Assembly (NCBI RefSeq): GCF_018446385.1
Contig: NC_055987.1
Coordinates: forward strand, 34,359,202 to 34,423,201
DNA from: Zingiber officinale
Lineage: Eukaryota > Streptophyta > Magnoliopsida > Zingiberales > Zingiberaceae
DNA: 64,000 nt
Direction of reading: 5' to 3'
The notes under the pieces were generated by a model. The model ran no database searches and was not told the origin of the DNA. It saw nothing but the letters and a program-made list of their open reading frames with translations. This document shows, piece after piece, positions 46,456-56,803 of the stretch. Both the position numbers and the translations under genes were made by a program. Every line of letters begins with the position of its first letter. The first letter of the stretch is position 1.

Positions 46456-47231
46456 TTTGTAAACAAATTAAGAGCGAATTTTATTTAAGTAGTAGTTGGT
46501 TAATAGAATACCTAGTTATAAAGGGAGGTTTATGTTCTCCCGTAACCTAAACCCTCGTTTCTTCTTTCTCCTCTTCTGCACGGTGTCACGACTTCTGCTC
46601 GGGCGAAAGAGGTGGCGGAGCTAGGTTTCCTTTCTCCGGCGGCCGGCGAAGGCTTTCTTCCGGCAAACCTTGCCGATTTTGATCCCCTTCATCGAGGAGA
46701 AGGTGAAGACGTAGAGGAATCACCGAGATCTTCACCTCACCCGAAACCCTAGAAGCTTTAGAGCCCTCTTTCTCCGGTTGTTAGTCCAAGAACAGCGAGG
46801 TGAGTTGCTACTCACCTGCAGTAGGAGTAGTTCCGCGAGCTTTGATTCTTCTTTGTTTGCTTTCGGGCACGTTGTACAAAATTGGAATTTCTAGAGGTTT
46901 GAGAATAGTTTCGAGTTTTGTTTTGGTATTTCCTTCGAGTTTTGAGACGTGCTGTTGAGATTGTGAAGTTATGCTTGCTGCCGTGAGTTTTTGAGAAGGG
47001 ATTGGAGGTTTAGGATTAATTTCGGTGTTGTCCTTATTTGCTTAAATAGTTTGCAACCTAAGAATAGATTTGTAGCATGCAGATCAGTTTCATGTTGGAG
47101 TATTTTGTTTCCTTTGGTTTCCTTCCATGCCACTGAACAGGAGGGGTTGTTTCTTTGGTTTTCAGATTTTAGTTGTAGAGAATCATGATGTTTAGGGATC
47201 TTAGAATAGATTTAAGATTTTGCTTGCCTTC

Positions 47232-47829
47232 AACAACACCTTCAGGAAGCACAACTTTATGAACTTGAGAAACATATGCCAAAATCTGGAAAGATATAGA
47301 AGATTCAGAGTTAAGCAGATAAACATCTAAGGCCAATGGCACACTAAATGAAACTCAAAGATTCTAGTTAACTTAAATTAACTAAATTGAAGTGTGAATA
47401 TTTGATTATTTGAATATTGCTATATGCTCAATAACGGAGGAACTATGTGATAGACAACGATGACACAAAAGATAAGACAACCTATGTGACTCTGTTGCTA
47501 AAATATTTTTAAAAAATTAAAGAAAAGGCTCTACATTGGAACTTTTAAACCAAAAACTAGTCAAACCAAATCAACAGTCATGCATAGACAGGATAGTTAC
47601 AACGTGCATCTCCAATTCAATATCAAGTTCAATAAGCATGGCATTAGAGGATTGTGATAGTAATTCCTTTTTGGGCCAGAGGAATTATGAGTGCATTTAT
47701 GGTTATCTAATGGAAACACAAAACACCATATTAGATATTTATATTACAACATTGCCAAAATAAAACAATGAATAAACCCACCTCAGTTCCTACATACATC
47801 TTAAGAATCTTCTTTGTAATAGCTCCTGT
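47232..47829 (-). pseudogene. Captured host gene fragment: two exons and an intron inside the LTR
   Basis: This block replaces sequence present in the 3' LTR (57190-57876). On the minus strand, 47825-47777 could encode TGAITKKILKMYVGTE. It is followed by a donor (GAG|GTGGGT), an AT-rich stretch of about 490 bases, an acceptor (TTTCCAG|A at 47286/47285) and a second piece, ILAYVSQVHKVVLPEGVV (47285-47232). The frame is open across the predicted splice and in phase. I do not recognise the protein family. The boundaries coincide with the points where LTR homology stops. The exons are truncated at both ends, so it cannot make a full product. Confidence 0.5.
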
Positions 47830-48189
47830 AGTATTATAAGAGAATTAAAGAATAACAAGTATAAGGAAGTAATAGTTAAAAAGAAAATAAGTATTTTACT
47901 TTTAAAAGGCATGTACCGGACACAAGGTCCATTGGATGGGCTCCTAGATCGCCCCTAGCCACAAGATCGCCTAAAGTACCTTAGTAGTTTCGGGATTAGC
48001 TACCTCGACTCTTATTAAGGATGCACGCAAATTTGTACAATGTCAGGCCCAAGAGAAGTTTATTATTATTTTGAAGTATAAAGGTATTAAAGTATAAGTA
48101 TTAAACAAGTGAAACAAGCTTCACATATGTTTAGAATAAGTAAGTTTAGTTCTTCTTATTTCCAGCATGCAGTATTAGTTTGTATGTTT

Positions 48190-48410
48190 CCCTTATTGGT
48201 TTATGAGCATGATTAGCTATACATGTTTAGTATTTCAGTTAGTATGATTCCTTTATTAGTTTATGAGCATGATTAGCTATACATGTTTAGTATTTCAGTT
48301 AGTATGATTCCTTTATTGGTTTATGAGCATGATTAGCTATACATGTTTAGTATTTCAGTTAGTATGATTCCTTTGCTATTTATGAGCATGAGTAGCTTTA
48401 CATGTTAGCA
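48190..48410 (+). repeat. 60-base tandem repeat in gypsy LTR
   Basis: Three full copies and a partial one of a unit containing ggtttatgagcatgattag and tatacatgtttagtatttcag, with exact 60-base period. The counterpart in the 3' LTR is at 58225-58440. Confidence 0.85.
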
Positions 48411-48957
48411 TTCAGTTTTAGCATGTTTTTATTTATATACATGCATATCGAGTTTTTGTAAGTTAGATAGCGCTCACTAAACTTTATGCTTATAGTTTGC
48501 ATTTCCTCCTACTGCAGATAAAGGAAAAGCCAAAATGATATGAAAGGAGGTGATAAGGGAAGGCTTGATGGGCGTGTGATGTCTGGACTGTGGAGAGATC
48601 TAAGAAGTCATTAAGATTTTGTTAAGAGTCTTATTGTTTAAAAGAATTTAAAACTTGTACATGCTATTTTCATTGGAGTGTTTTTATCATGCATTGTTAG
48701 AGTTATTTCTTTTAGTATTTTGATTCTTTTTCATATATATAAACTGTGTGATTGTCTAATATATGTTCCAGCCGCCTATGGCTGATGTATATGTTTATGT
48801 ATCCCAGTTTATCATCACCGGTACAGGGGAGATGTTGCTGATATTTTTCAGTAGGGATTCCTCATAGTTAAGTAGCGTACCGGTTAAGTAGAGTTAGTAG
48901 TTAAGTAGCATCCACCTTTAGAGAGTAGTAGTGGTGTAGAAGGTGGGTCGCTACAGT

Positions 48958-48969
48958 TGGTATCATAGC
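48958..48969 (+). other. Primer binding site of the complete gypsy element
   Basis: TGGTATCATAGC has one mismatch (T for G) to the initiator-Met tRNA PBS and lies two bases past the LTR. The inverted copy at 1502 keeps the consensus. Confidence 0.82.
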
Positions 48970-49204
48970 AGTTCCCATTCTCCAGCATCACACACACATC
49001 AGCATCATCCTTGCCGTCTTCAAGTAAGAAAATATTTAAATTCTTTCTTCTATTGCTTTCCTTATTATTAACTGCAGTATATAGTATTTGCTTATATGCG
49101 CTCTAGTAAGATAGAAGTTTTTGTTTCCCTTTTCTTTATTCATATACATAAATATGTCTAGAAAGGATAGAGAAGATATCAAGCCTTTTTCTTTGCATAA
49201 TTAG

Positions 49205-49924
49205 ATGGCAAGAAGAGGACGTCCCCGTACCACTCGTACTGAGGACCAGGCTCAAGAGAACGAAGGGCCAGGCTCAACTGAGCCCAATCTCTTTGAAGTT
49301 GTTGCCCAACTTCAGAAATAAGTAGCAGAGCAGCAGCAAGTAATTGCCAATCTGATGGCAAATCAGCAACCAGTTCCTCCCACTCCTCCAACAGTAAATG
49401 TGGAAACTCCAGTGGTAACTGAGGTTCCACCAGCTACCCTGGGAGTCGTCACAGCACCTCAGAGACAAGAAGCATACCTCATCCAGTGGTTGAAGCTGAA
49501 ACCAGAAAGCTTCTCAAGCACGACTGAGCCCTGGGATGCTCAGGCTTGGTTCAAGACACGGGAGAGCACAATGGAGCTTCTTGACTGGCCAAAAGTCGAG
49601 AAGGTTAAGTGTGCCTCTTTCTGCCTATTTGGAGATGCTCGTATGTGGTGGGAGCGAGTTAAGAGTAAGAGAGCAATCAACCAGATGAGCTGGGTTGACT
49701 TCGAGACAGAGTTTTACAAAGAATTCTTCCGTCAACGGATCATCAATAAACATTATGAGGAGCTTATAGAATTCAGACAAGGTGACCTACCAGTAGAAGA
49801 AGCGGTCAAAAGATTCAACAGGCTAGCTCGCCTTTGCCTAGAGTTAGTAAGTATAGAGAAAGAACGAGTCAGACCGATGCTCCGAATGCTGAGGCCAAAA
49901 ATAGCACCTAATGTGAGTAGTTAA
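49205..49924 (+). pseudogene. Ty3/gypsy gag, capsid part
   Basis: It starts MARRGRPRTTRTED at 49205. A TAA at codon 39 (49319) interrupts it (LQK-stop-VAEQQQ), after which the frame is open to 49924. Capsid motifs are FSSTTEPWDAQAWFKT, DARMWWERVKSK, FYKEFF and LPVEEAVKRFNRLARLC. As in the copy at 593-1273, it ends after the capsid. The following 180 bases pass directly into the first part of RT with no zinc knuckle or protease. Confidence 0.88.
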
Positions 49925-50019
49925 ACTCACCGACCGCAGATTGGTGAAGAGCTGGTCAGCAGGGCATTAGTGAGCACTATCTGAATAGCATCAAGGCACA
50001 ACAAACGCAACACAAGCCA

Positions 50020-53018
50020 GTCAAGATAGAAGACAAGACAGTGGGGAAACAGAGACCCCAGTCAAGTAATCAGAACTGGAAGGACAAAGATAACAAGAAA
50101 GACCCAAGCAGGAAGATGTTCGGGTAGTCTGTGAGTATCCAAAGGTATATCCAGAAGGGCTACCTGGACTACCTCCCAACAGAGAAGTGGAGTTTGAGAT
50201 TGAATTGGTTCCTGGAACCGGTCCAATTTCAAAAGCTCCATACCGCATGTCTCCAGCAGAGTTGAAAGAGTTACAAGCACAACTACAGGAGTTACTTGAC
50301 AAAAGACCCATTCGCCCTAGTCACTCACCTTGGGGAGCTCCTGTGTTGTTTGTCAAGAAGAAAGATGGATCTATGCGGATGTGCATAGATTACAGAGCTC
50401 TGAATCAAGTGACGATCAAGAACAAGTACCCCATTCCCAGGATCGACGACTTATTTGATCAATTAAGAGGGGCAATAGTGTTCTCAAAGATAGACCTGCG
50501 CTCTAGGTACCATCAGCTGAAACTGAAAGAAAGGGATATACCCAGAACGGCTTTCAGGGCCAAATATGGGCACTATGAGTTTGTAGTCATGCCTTTTGGT
50601 GTGACTAATGCACCAGTGGTCTTCATGGACTTGATGAACAGAGTGTTCAGAGAATACCTTGACAAATTTGTCATTATGTTCATCGACGACATTCTAGTTT
50701 ATTCAAGGACCCCAGAGGAGCATGATACGCATTTGAGAATTGGACTGCAGACTCTACAGTAGAAAAAACTTTATGCTAAATTCTTAAAGTGTGAATTCTG
50801 GTTAGATCAGGTGGCATTTCTAGGTCACATTATTTCTAAAGAAGGCATTCAGGTGGATCCAGCCAAAATAGAAGCGGTCAACAACTGGTGTAGACCCAAA
50901 AATGCCAGAGAGATCAAAAACTTCCTTGGTTTAGCTGGGTACTACAGGAAATTCGTGGAGGACTTTTCCAGGATAGCCTCTCCACTAACAGCCCTCACTA
51001 GAAAGAACAAGAGGTTTGAATGGTCAGACAAATGTGAGCCGAGTTTCCAAGAACTCAAGAGGAGACTGACCAGTGCTCCCATTCTGACCGTTCCAGAGAG
51101 TGACAAGAGTTTTGACATCTACAGTGATGCTTCCAAGATGGGCTTAGGAGTTGTACTCATGCAAGAAGGAAAAGTTATAGCTTATGCTTCCAGACAACTC
51201 AAAGACTATGAGAAGAATTACCCCAATCACGATCTTGAGCTGGCAGCTGTGGTCTTTGCATTGAAACTCTGGCGACACTATTTGTATGGAGTCCAGTGCA
51301 GAATCTTCACAGACCATCAGAGTTTTAAGTATTTCTTCACCCAGAAAGACTTAAACATGAGACAGTGTAGGTGGCTAGAGTTGGTCAAAGACTATGACTG
51401 TGAAATCCTCTACCACCCAGGTAAAGCTAACAAAGTGGCTGATGCACTAAGCAGAAAATCCAATGCATCCCTGATGTCTTTGTCATCATTAGCACTGCCA
51501 CTGCAGAAGGAGTTGTCAGACTTTAGAGTCGAAATTATTTATGGGCAACTCTCTGCATTGACCTTAGAGTCAACCCTGCTTGAGGATATATAGAGAAAGC
51601 AAAGTGAAGATTCATATATCCAAAAGATCAAGCAAGTGATACAAAAAGGAGAAAACTCAGAGTTTCGAGTATTAGACAGTGGAATTCTTTATCAGGAAAA
51701 CCGCCTTTGTGTCCCCAATGACAAAGAACTGAGAAAGAAAATTTTAGAAGAAGCTCATAGTACACCGTATTCGATGCATCCTGGTTCCACCAAGATGTAT
51801 CAAGATTTGAAGCAGAGGTTCTGGTGGTCTGGACTCAAGAGAGATGTTGCTAGATATGTCAGTACCTGCCTGACATGCTAGAGAGTCAAAGCAGAACACC
51901 AGAGACCAGGAGGGATGCTACAACCTCTTCCAATACTAGAATGGAAGTAGGAAGACATATCCATGGACTTTATAATAGGTCTTCCAAGAACCACGAATGG
52001 ATACGACGCAATATGGGTAATAGTCGACAGATTGACCAAGTCTGCCCATTTTCTAGCCATCAAGGTGTCCCACTCTATAGAGCAGTTGGCACAGTTATAT
52101 GTTAAGGAGGTGATCAGACTTCATGGAGTTCACAAATCTATTGTGTCTGATAGAGATGGACGCTTCACCTCTCACTTTTGGGAGTGTGTTCAGAATGCAC
52201 TAGGCACCAAACTCAAGTTCAGCACAGCCTTCCATCCTCAGACTGATGGACAGACAGAGTGAGTAAATCAAATTTTAGAAGATATGCTCAGGGCTTGTGC
52301 ACTAGATTTCAAAGGAAGTTGGTGCAAATATCTGTGCTTAGCTGAGTTTGCCTACAACAATAGTTATCAGGCCACCATTAAGATGGCTCCTTATGAGGCA
52401 TTGTATGGCAGGAAGTGCAGATCACCCATTTGCTGGCAAGAAGCGGGTGAAAGGAAAGAAATGGAAGTAGAGCTGGGCATTCAGACAGAGTTGATAGATG
52501 AGACTACTCAGGCTATCTAGAAGATCAGACAGAGAATTGAGACTGCCCAGAGTAGATAGAAGAGTTATGCTGACACACGCCGTAGGCCACTTGAGTTCCA
52601 AGTAGGGGATTCAGTTTTTCTCAAGGTTGCTCCGATGAAGGGAGTGATGAGATTTGGCAAGAAGGGCAAATTAAGTCCTCGCTATGTAGGACCCTACCCA
52701 ATTACAGAGAGGATTGGGAAGGTAGCTTACAAGCTGGACTTACCACAAGACATGTCAGCCATACACAATGTATTTCATGTCTCTATGCTAAAGAAGTGCA
52801 TTCACGATCCTAGCCAAGTGATTCAGCCTCAGACAGTGCAGATCCAAGAGGATCTTAGCTACGAGAGCAGACCTACACAGATAGTAGACAGAGCAGTCAA
52901 GAGACTAAGAAACAAAGAAGCGCCACTAGTGAAGGTCATCTGGCAGAACCAGAAGCACGAGGAAGTCACTTAGGAGCGTGAGGACAGTATGAGACAGAAA
53001 TATCCAGAATTACTCTAA
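50020..53018 (+). pseudogene. Ty3/gypsy pol without protease: RT, RNase H, integrase, chromodomain-like tail
   Basis: The domain order is RT (50187-50810; [21 protein letters not shown] near 50685), RNase H (51100-51470; [31 protein letters not shown]), integrase (51700-52540) and the tail (52640-53018). Integrase shows TCLTC, MDFIIGLP, DRDGRFTS and DGQTE; the tail shows VGPYPITERIGKVAYKLDLP, NVFHVSMLKKCI and VIWQNQKHEEVT. Compared with the pol at 1516, most frames are intact. Stops lie at 50761, 51591, 51880, 51948, 52260, 52518, 52557 and 52971. Most of them are CAG or CAA to TAG, TGG to TAG, or CGA to TGA. No frameshift is seen between 50187 and 53018, so damage here is chiefly by base change. 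Confidence 0.9.
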
Positions 53019-53039
53019 GTTCGAGGATGAACTTTTTAT

Positions 53040-53053
53040 AAGGTATGGGGGAT
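53040..53053 (+). other. Polypurine tract of the complete gypsy element
   Basis: AAGGTATGGGGGAT directly precedes the 3' LTR. Confidence 0.85.
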
Positions 53054-53697
53054 TGTAACGACCTAATTTTCCCTATTTCAAGTTCTAAAAGTCCTTTAAA
53101 ATATTTAGAAATGATATAGAAATATTCTAGAGATTTTTAGGAATTTTTAGAATATTTTTATGAAATTTTCTGAGGTTGTTTGGTATTTTTACTAAACGAG
53201 AAATTTGGACAAAAATAATGTCCAAGCCGAGATTCAAACCGTGGACCTCGGATTAAGCCAAGGCTTAAGCGAACCCAGCCAACCAACTGTTCCGCGGCTG
53301 TTTTGTAAACAAATTAAGAGCGAATTTTATTTAAGTAGTAGTTGGTTAATAGAATACCTACTTATAAAGGGAGGTTTATTTTCTCCCGTAACCTAAACCC
53401 TCGTTTCTTCTTTCTCCTCATCTGTGCGGCGTCGCGACTTCTGCTAGGGCGAAAGAGGTGGCGGAGCTAGGTTTCCTTTCTCCAGCGGCCGACGAAGGCT
53501 TTCTTTCGGCAAACCTTACCGATTTTGATCCCCTTCATCGAGGAGAAGGTGAAGACGTAGAGGAATCGCCGAGATCTTCACCTCACCCGAAACCCTAGAA
53601 GCTTTAGAGCCCTCTTTCTCTGGTTGTTAGTCCAAGAACAGCGAGGTGAGTTGCTACTCACCTGCAGTAGGAGTAGTTCCGCGAGCTTTGATTCTTC

Positions 53698-56600
53698 TGT
53701 AACACCCCTAGAAAGCCTAGATAAGAAAGTAAGGATAATGAGAGTTTGAAGGTAGTGAAAAGAAGGTGTAAATATTCTAAGTTGAATATTAAGATGGGAA
53801 GGATTTAGATGATTAAAACTTTATGAAAGAAAATAAAGTTGAGAATATAAATCATCTATATTTATAATACATGGAATCAATGTAAACAAAAGGAAGGAAT
53901 ATGAGATAATATATATGTGTATGAAATATTTATGCATAATGCATAATATGGTGATATATGAATTATTATGTACAAAAGAATATCAATAATATGTTAGAAG
54001 AGAAATAGGATTGAACTTTGGACCTCTTGTAAGGAACATGTATAGGATATCAAAGGGGATAGGAGAATTATTGATAAGGAAAGAAAGGACTAAGTAGTTA
54101 AGAATAAGAAAGGATTCTTTTTACTTAAAAGGAAAAGGAAGTAAAAAGAAGTAAAAATATACATAACCAAGTTTTGATCCTTGGTTCTCTTGTGGATGCA
54201 TGCATATGTTAACCAAGTGTGATAGGAGAGGATATTGTAAGAGGAGAGATAGGAATTTTAATTAAAGGAAAGAAAAGAGAGAAATTAAAGGAAAGAAAAG
54301 AGAGAACTCAAGAAGCATTTCTCTAGAATATTCTTATCATTAAAGAGGAGAAATAAATAAGGAGGATGAATCAAGTCAATTTTTCCTCCCCTCATTTTAG
54401 TATAAATAGGCATGGAGGGGTGGCTTCATCCTCAACTCACTCTCCTCCTCTTCTCCTAGAGGTGCCGAGACACTCCCTCTTTTCTTTCTTTCTTTTTGTT
54501 GTCGAGCAACACAAGAGGAAGAAGCCTCCTCTTCTTCCTCCTCCTCTCCACCAAAAGACCTAGCCACTTCTTCCTCCATTGGTGCCGAGCAAAGCAAGCA
54601 AGGAAGAAAGGTCCACAAGCAAGTTCTCAACTCTAGGAAACTTAAGCAAAGAAGGTAAGCTTCCCCTCACCTGTGGTACAAGGCTTTTATGTGATTTTCG
54701 GATTTATAAGGATTAGAAAACCTAGGAAAGAATTTAAGAAAATTTGGCTAAAGAAAAGGTTTTCAAATCTAGGATGATTTAAACAAGACCTCATTTCATG
54801 ATAAGATTTTCTATGCTATGTAGAAGGATTCTTTTCCATGATTTTATACTGATATGATGTATGATCAGAGGAGTATCTAACCCTAGGATTTAACCAAAAA
54901 TATTTTAAAGAGGCTAGGAAGATTATTGTCTAACCAAACTAGTGCAAGGTTCCTTCTATGAAATGCTAAGGACCTTTCTATGGTTTTCTTGCTTGGAAAT
55001 TAATTGGAACCAAAAGAAAACTCACTTGTATGCTTCGGACCAGAAAGGTTAAGGGTTAGAAAGACCTTCAAAAATTTAAATAAACATGCTCCTATGATAG
55101 GATATAAAGTTTCTTAAAGGGTGTTCACATTGCTAGAAACTCATGAACTCTTTTTAGGGTTTTTCGGCCATGATAAAAGGGATAGCTTAGATTAGCCTAA
55201 ACAAAAATATTAATATGCTCAAGACCTCGATGATATTATAATATGAAAGTTGATTAATGCTCTCATGTTTAATTGGAATGTAGAAAATTAGTTACATGAT
55301 ATAAGACATGTAAGATCACAAGAGTCCTAGCTTGTTTATGATCCAATTTTGTGTATGATGTTCTTAGTAACTTTTGCCATGATATTTACTTAGGCTTTCC
55401 ATGCTTTAGGCCACTTAAGAAACCTAGCTAAGGACTGGTAGGTTTCGGCCATGAAGGAAAATAAAAGAAAAAGGGAAAGAAACCTAGGAAATGCTATACA
55501 TAATGAGAAGAAATGAAATTATGTTATGTAATATGTCATGATATGTTATAGCATAGGAAATGATATACATAATGAGAAGAAATGAAATTATGTTATGTAA
55601 TATGCTATGATATGTTATAGCATAAGGAAATGCTATACATAATGAGAAGAAATGAAATTATGTTATGTAATATGTCATGATATGTTATAGCATAGGAAAT
55701 GCTATACATAATGAGAAGAAATGAAATTATGTTATGTAATATGCTATGATATGTTATAGCATAGGAAATGCTATACATAATGAGAAGAAATGAAATTATG
55801 TTACGTAATATGCCATGATGTGTTATAGCATAGGAAATGCTATACATAATGAGAAGAAATGAAATTATGTTACGTAATATGCCATGATATGTTATAGCAT
55901 AGGAAATGCTATACATAATGAGAAGAAATGAAATTATGTTACGTAATGATATGTTATAGCATAGGAAATGCTATACATAATGAAAAGAAATGAAAAAGGA
56001 AATGCATGAAAGATTGTTAGGGACATGATATGATAGTTATGCATGATAAGTTATTTTTGTATGGTTTGTACCAAGGGTGGGCTCCATAACGGGGTCGATG
56101 GAGTAAGACTCGGGCCTCGTCAGTAATGGGCCTCTGAATGCCCTAGGTCGATGGAATAAGACTCGGGCCTAGTATGTATGCATGGTAGGGTTCAAGACTT
56201 GCTACCTTGGACCTACCTATGAAGCGCGCGCATTATGTATGTGGTACAAACCGGGATCCCCTCTAATGATGATATTAATTTCAAGTACTTATAAGTATAA
56301 GTTTTCAAATTCATGATGCATTGCCTACATATGTGCTTGAATTATCTGATGATTAGATATAATGTCATGTGATATTATGATATGAATATGAATATGATAC
56401 CCTTGTATGTCGTATGCTTATGATACCTCGTATGATATTGATATGTAATGATATGAATTCGATTTTAGTGAGTAGGAAAGGAACTTACTGAGCCATGAGT
56501 GCTCATAGCTTACTTTCCTTGTACCGCAGATATGGGGAACGGATATTCGGAATGACGGAGCAGCAGGAGGAGCAGATAGTGATGTGTGTGGTGGTGGCTC

Positions 56601-56803
56601 GGCAAGAACGATTCGGACAAATTAATATTTTTAGTCATATGATCAATATATGCACATTCGAACTAATCAGAATATGTGATATCATGCTTATTTAAATAAA
56701 AGAAATGATTTAAAATTTTTCGCTGTTATAGTATAACTAAAGCATGTACATAAGTAGTATAAGATCGTAGCGCCGCCCTTGGGTAAGAAGGGTGGGCGTT
56801 ACA
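53698..56803 (+). mobile_element. Solo LTR of another gypsy family (3.1 kb)
   Basis: It starts TGTAACACCCC, ends GGGCGTTACA, and is flanked by perfect tcttc duplications (53693-53697, 56804-56808). The second LTR of the same family (5' LTR, near 46848) shows the undisturbed attcttctttg. It has no PBS, polypurine tract or protein domain, so internal sequence has been lost by LTR-LTR recombination, or it never had any. It contains B-box-like sites on the minus strand (54004-54030 GTTCAATCC, 54165-54225 GATCAAAAC), a GC-rich leader (54410-54660) and a minisatellite. Its open frames (54366-54630, 55605-55916) are leader or repeat sequence. Confidence 0.9.
55486..55995 (+). repeat. 69-base minisatellite in the solo LTR
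   Basis: Seven full copies plus a part of an aggaaatgctatacataatg-type unit start at 55486, 55555, 55625, 55694, 55763, 55832, 55901 and 55963. The period is 69 except one unit of 70 and one shortened to 62. The repeat peptide on the minus strand is a by-product. Confidence 0.9.

Larger units (their letters stand above)
46207..48955 (+). repeat. 5' LTR of the complete gypsy element
   Basis: It holds an antisense tRNA-like segment (46376-46455), then a GC-rich leader with CTACTCACCTGCAGTAGG near 46812. Next come a block of foreign sequence (47232-47829), three 60-base tandem repeats (48190-48410), and the end GGGTCGCTACA. It matches the 3' LTR (53054-58998) except for the foreign block and the solo LTR in the latter. 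Confidence 0.9.

Noticed and set aside
47536..47763. 75-codon plus-strand frame in the foreign LTR block
   Set aside because: It overlaps the predicted intron on the other strand and has no motif; the minus-strand exon reading explains the edges better.
54366..54630. Overlapping Ser/Pro- and Glu-rich frames in the solo LTR
   Set aside because: They come from ctcctc/gaggag low-complexity leader sequence typical of gypsy LTRs, with no conserved motif.
55605..55916. 103-residue frame made of a repeated MYSISYAITYH-type peptide
   Set aside because: It is the minus-strand translation of the 69-base minisatellite, within a solo LTR.
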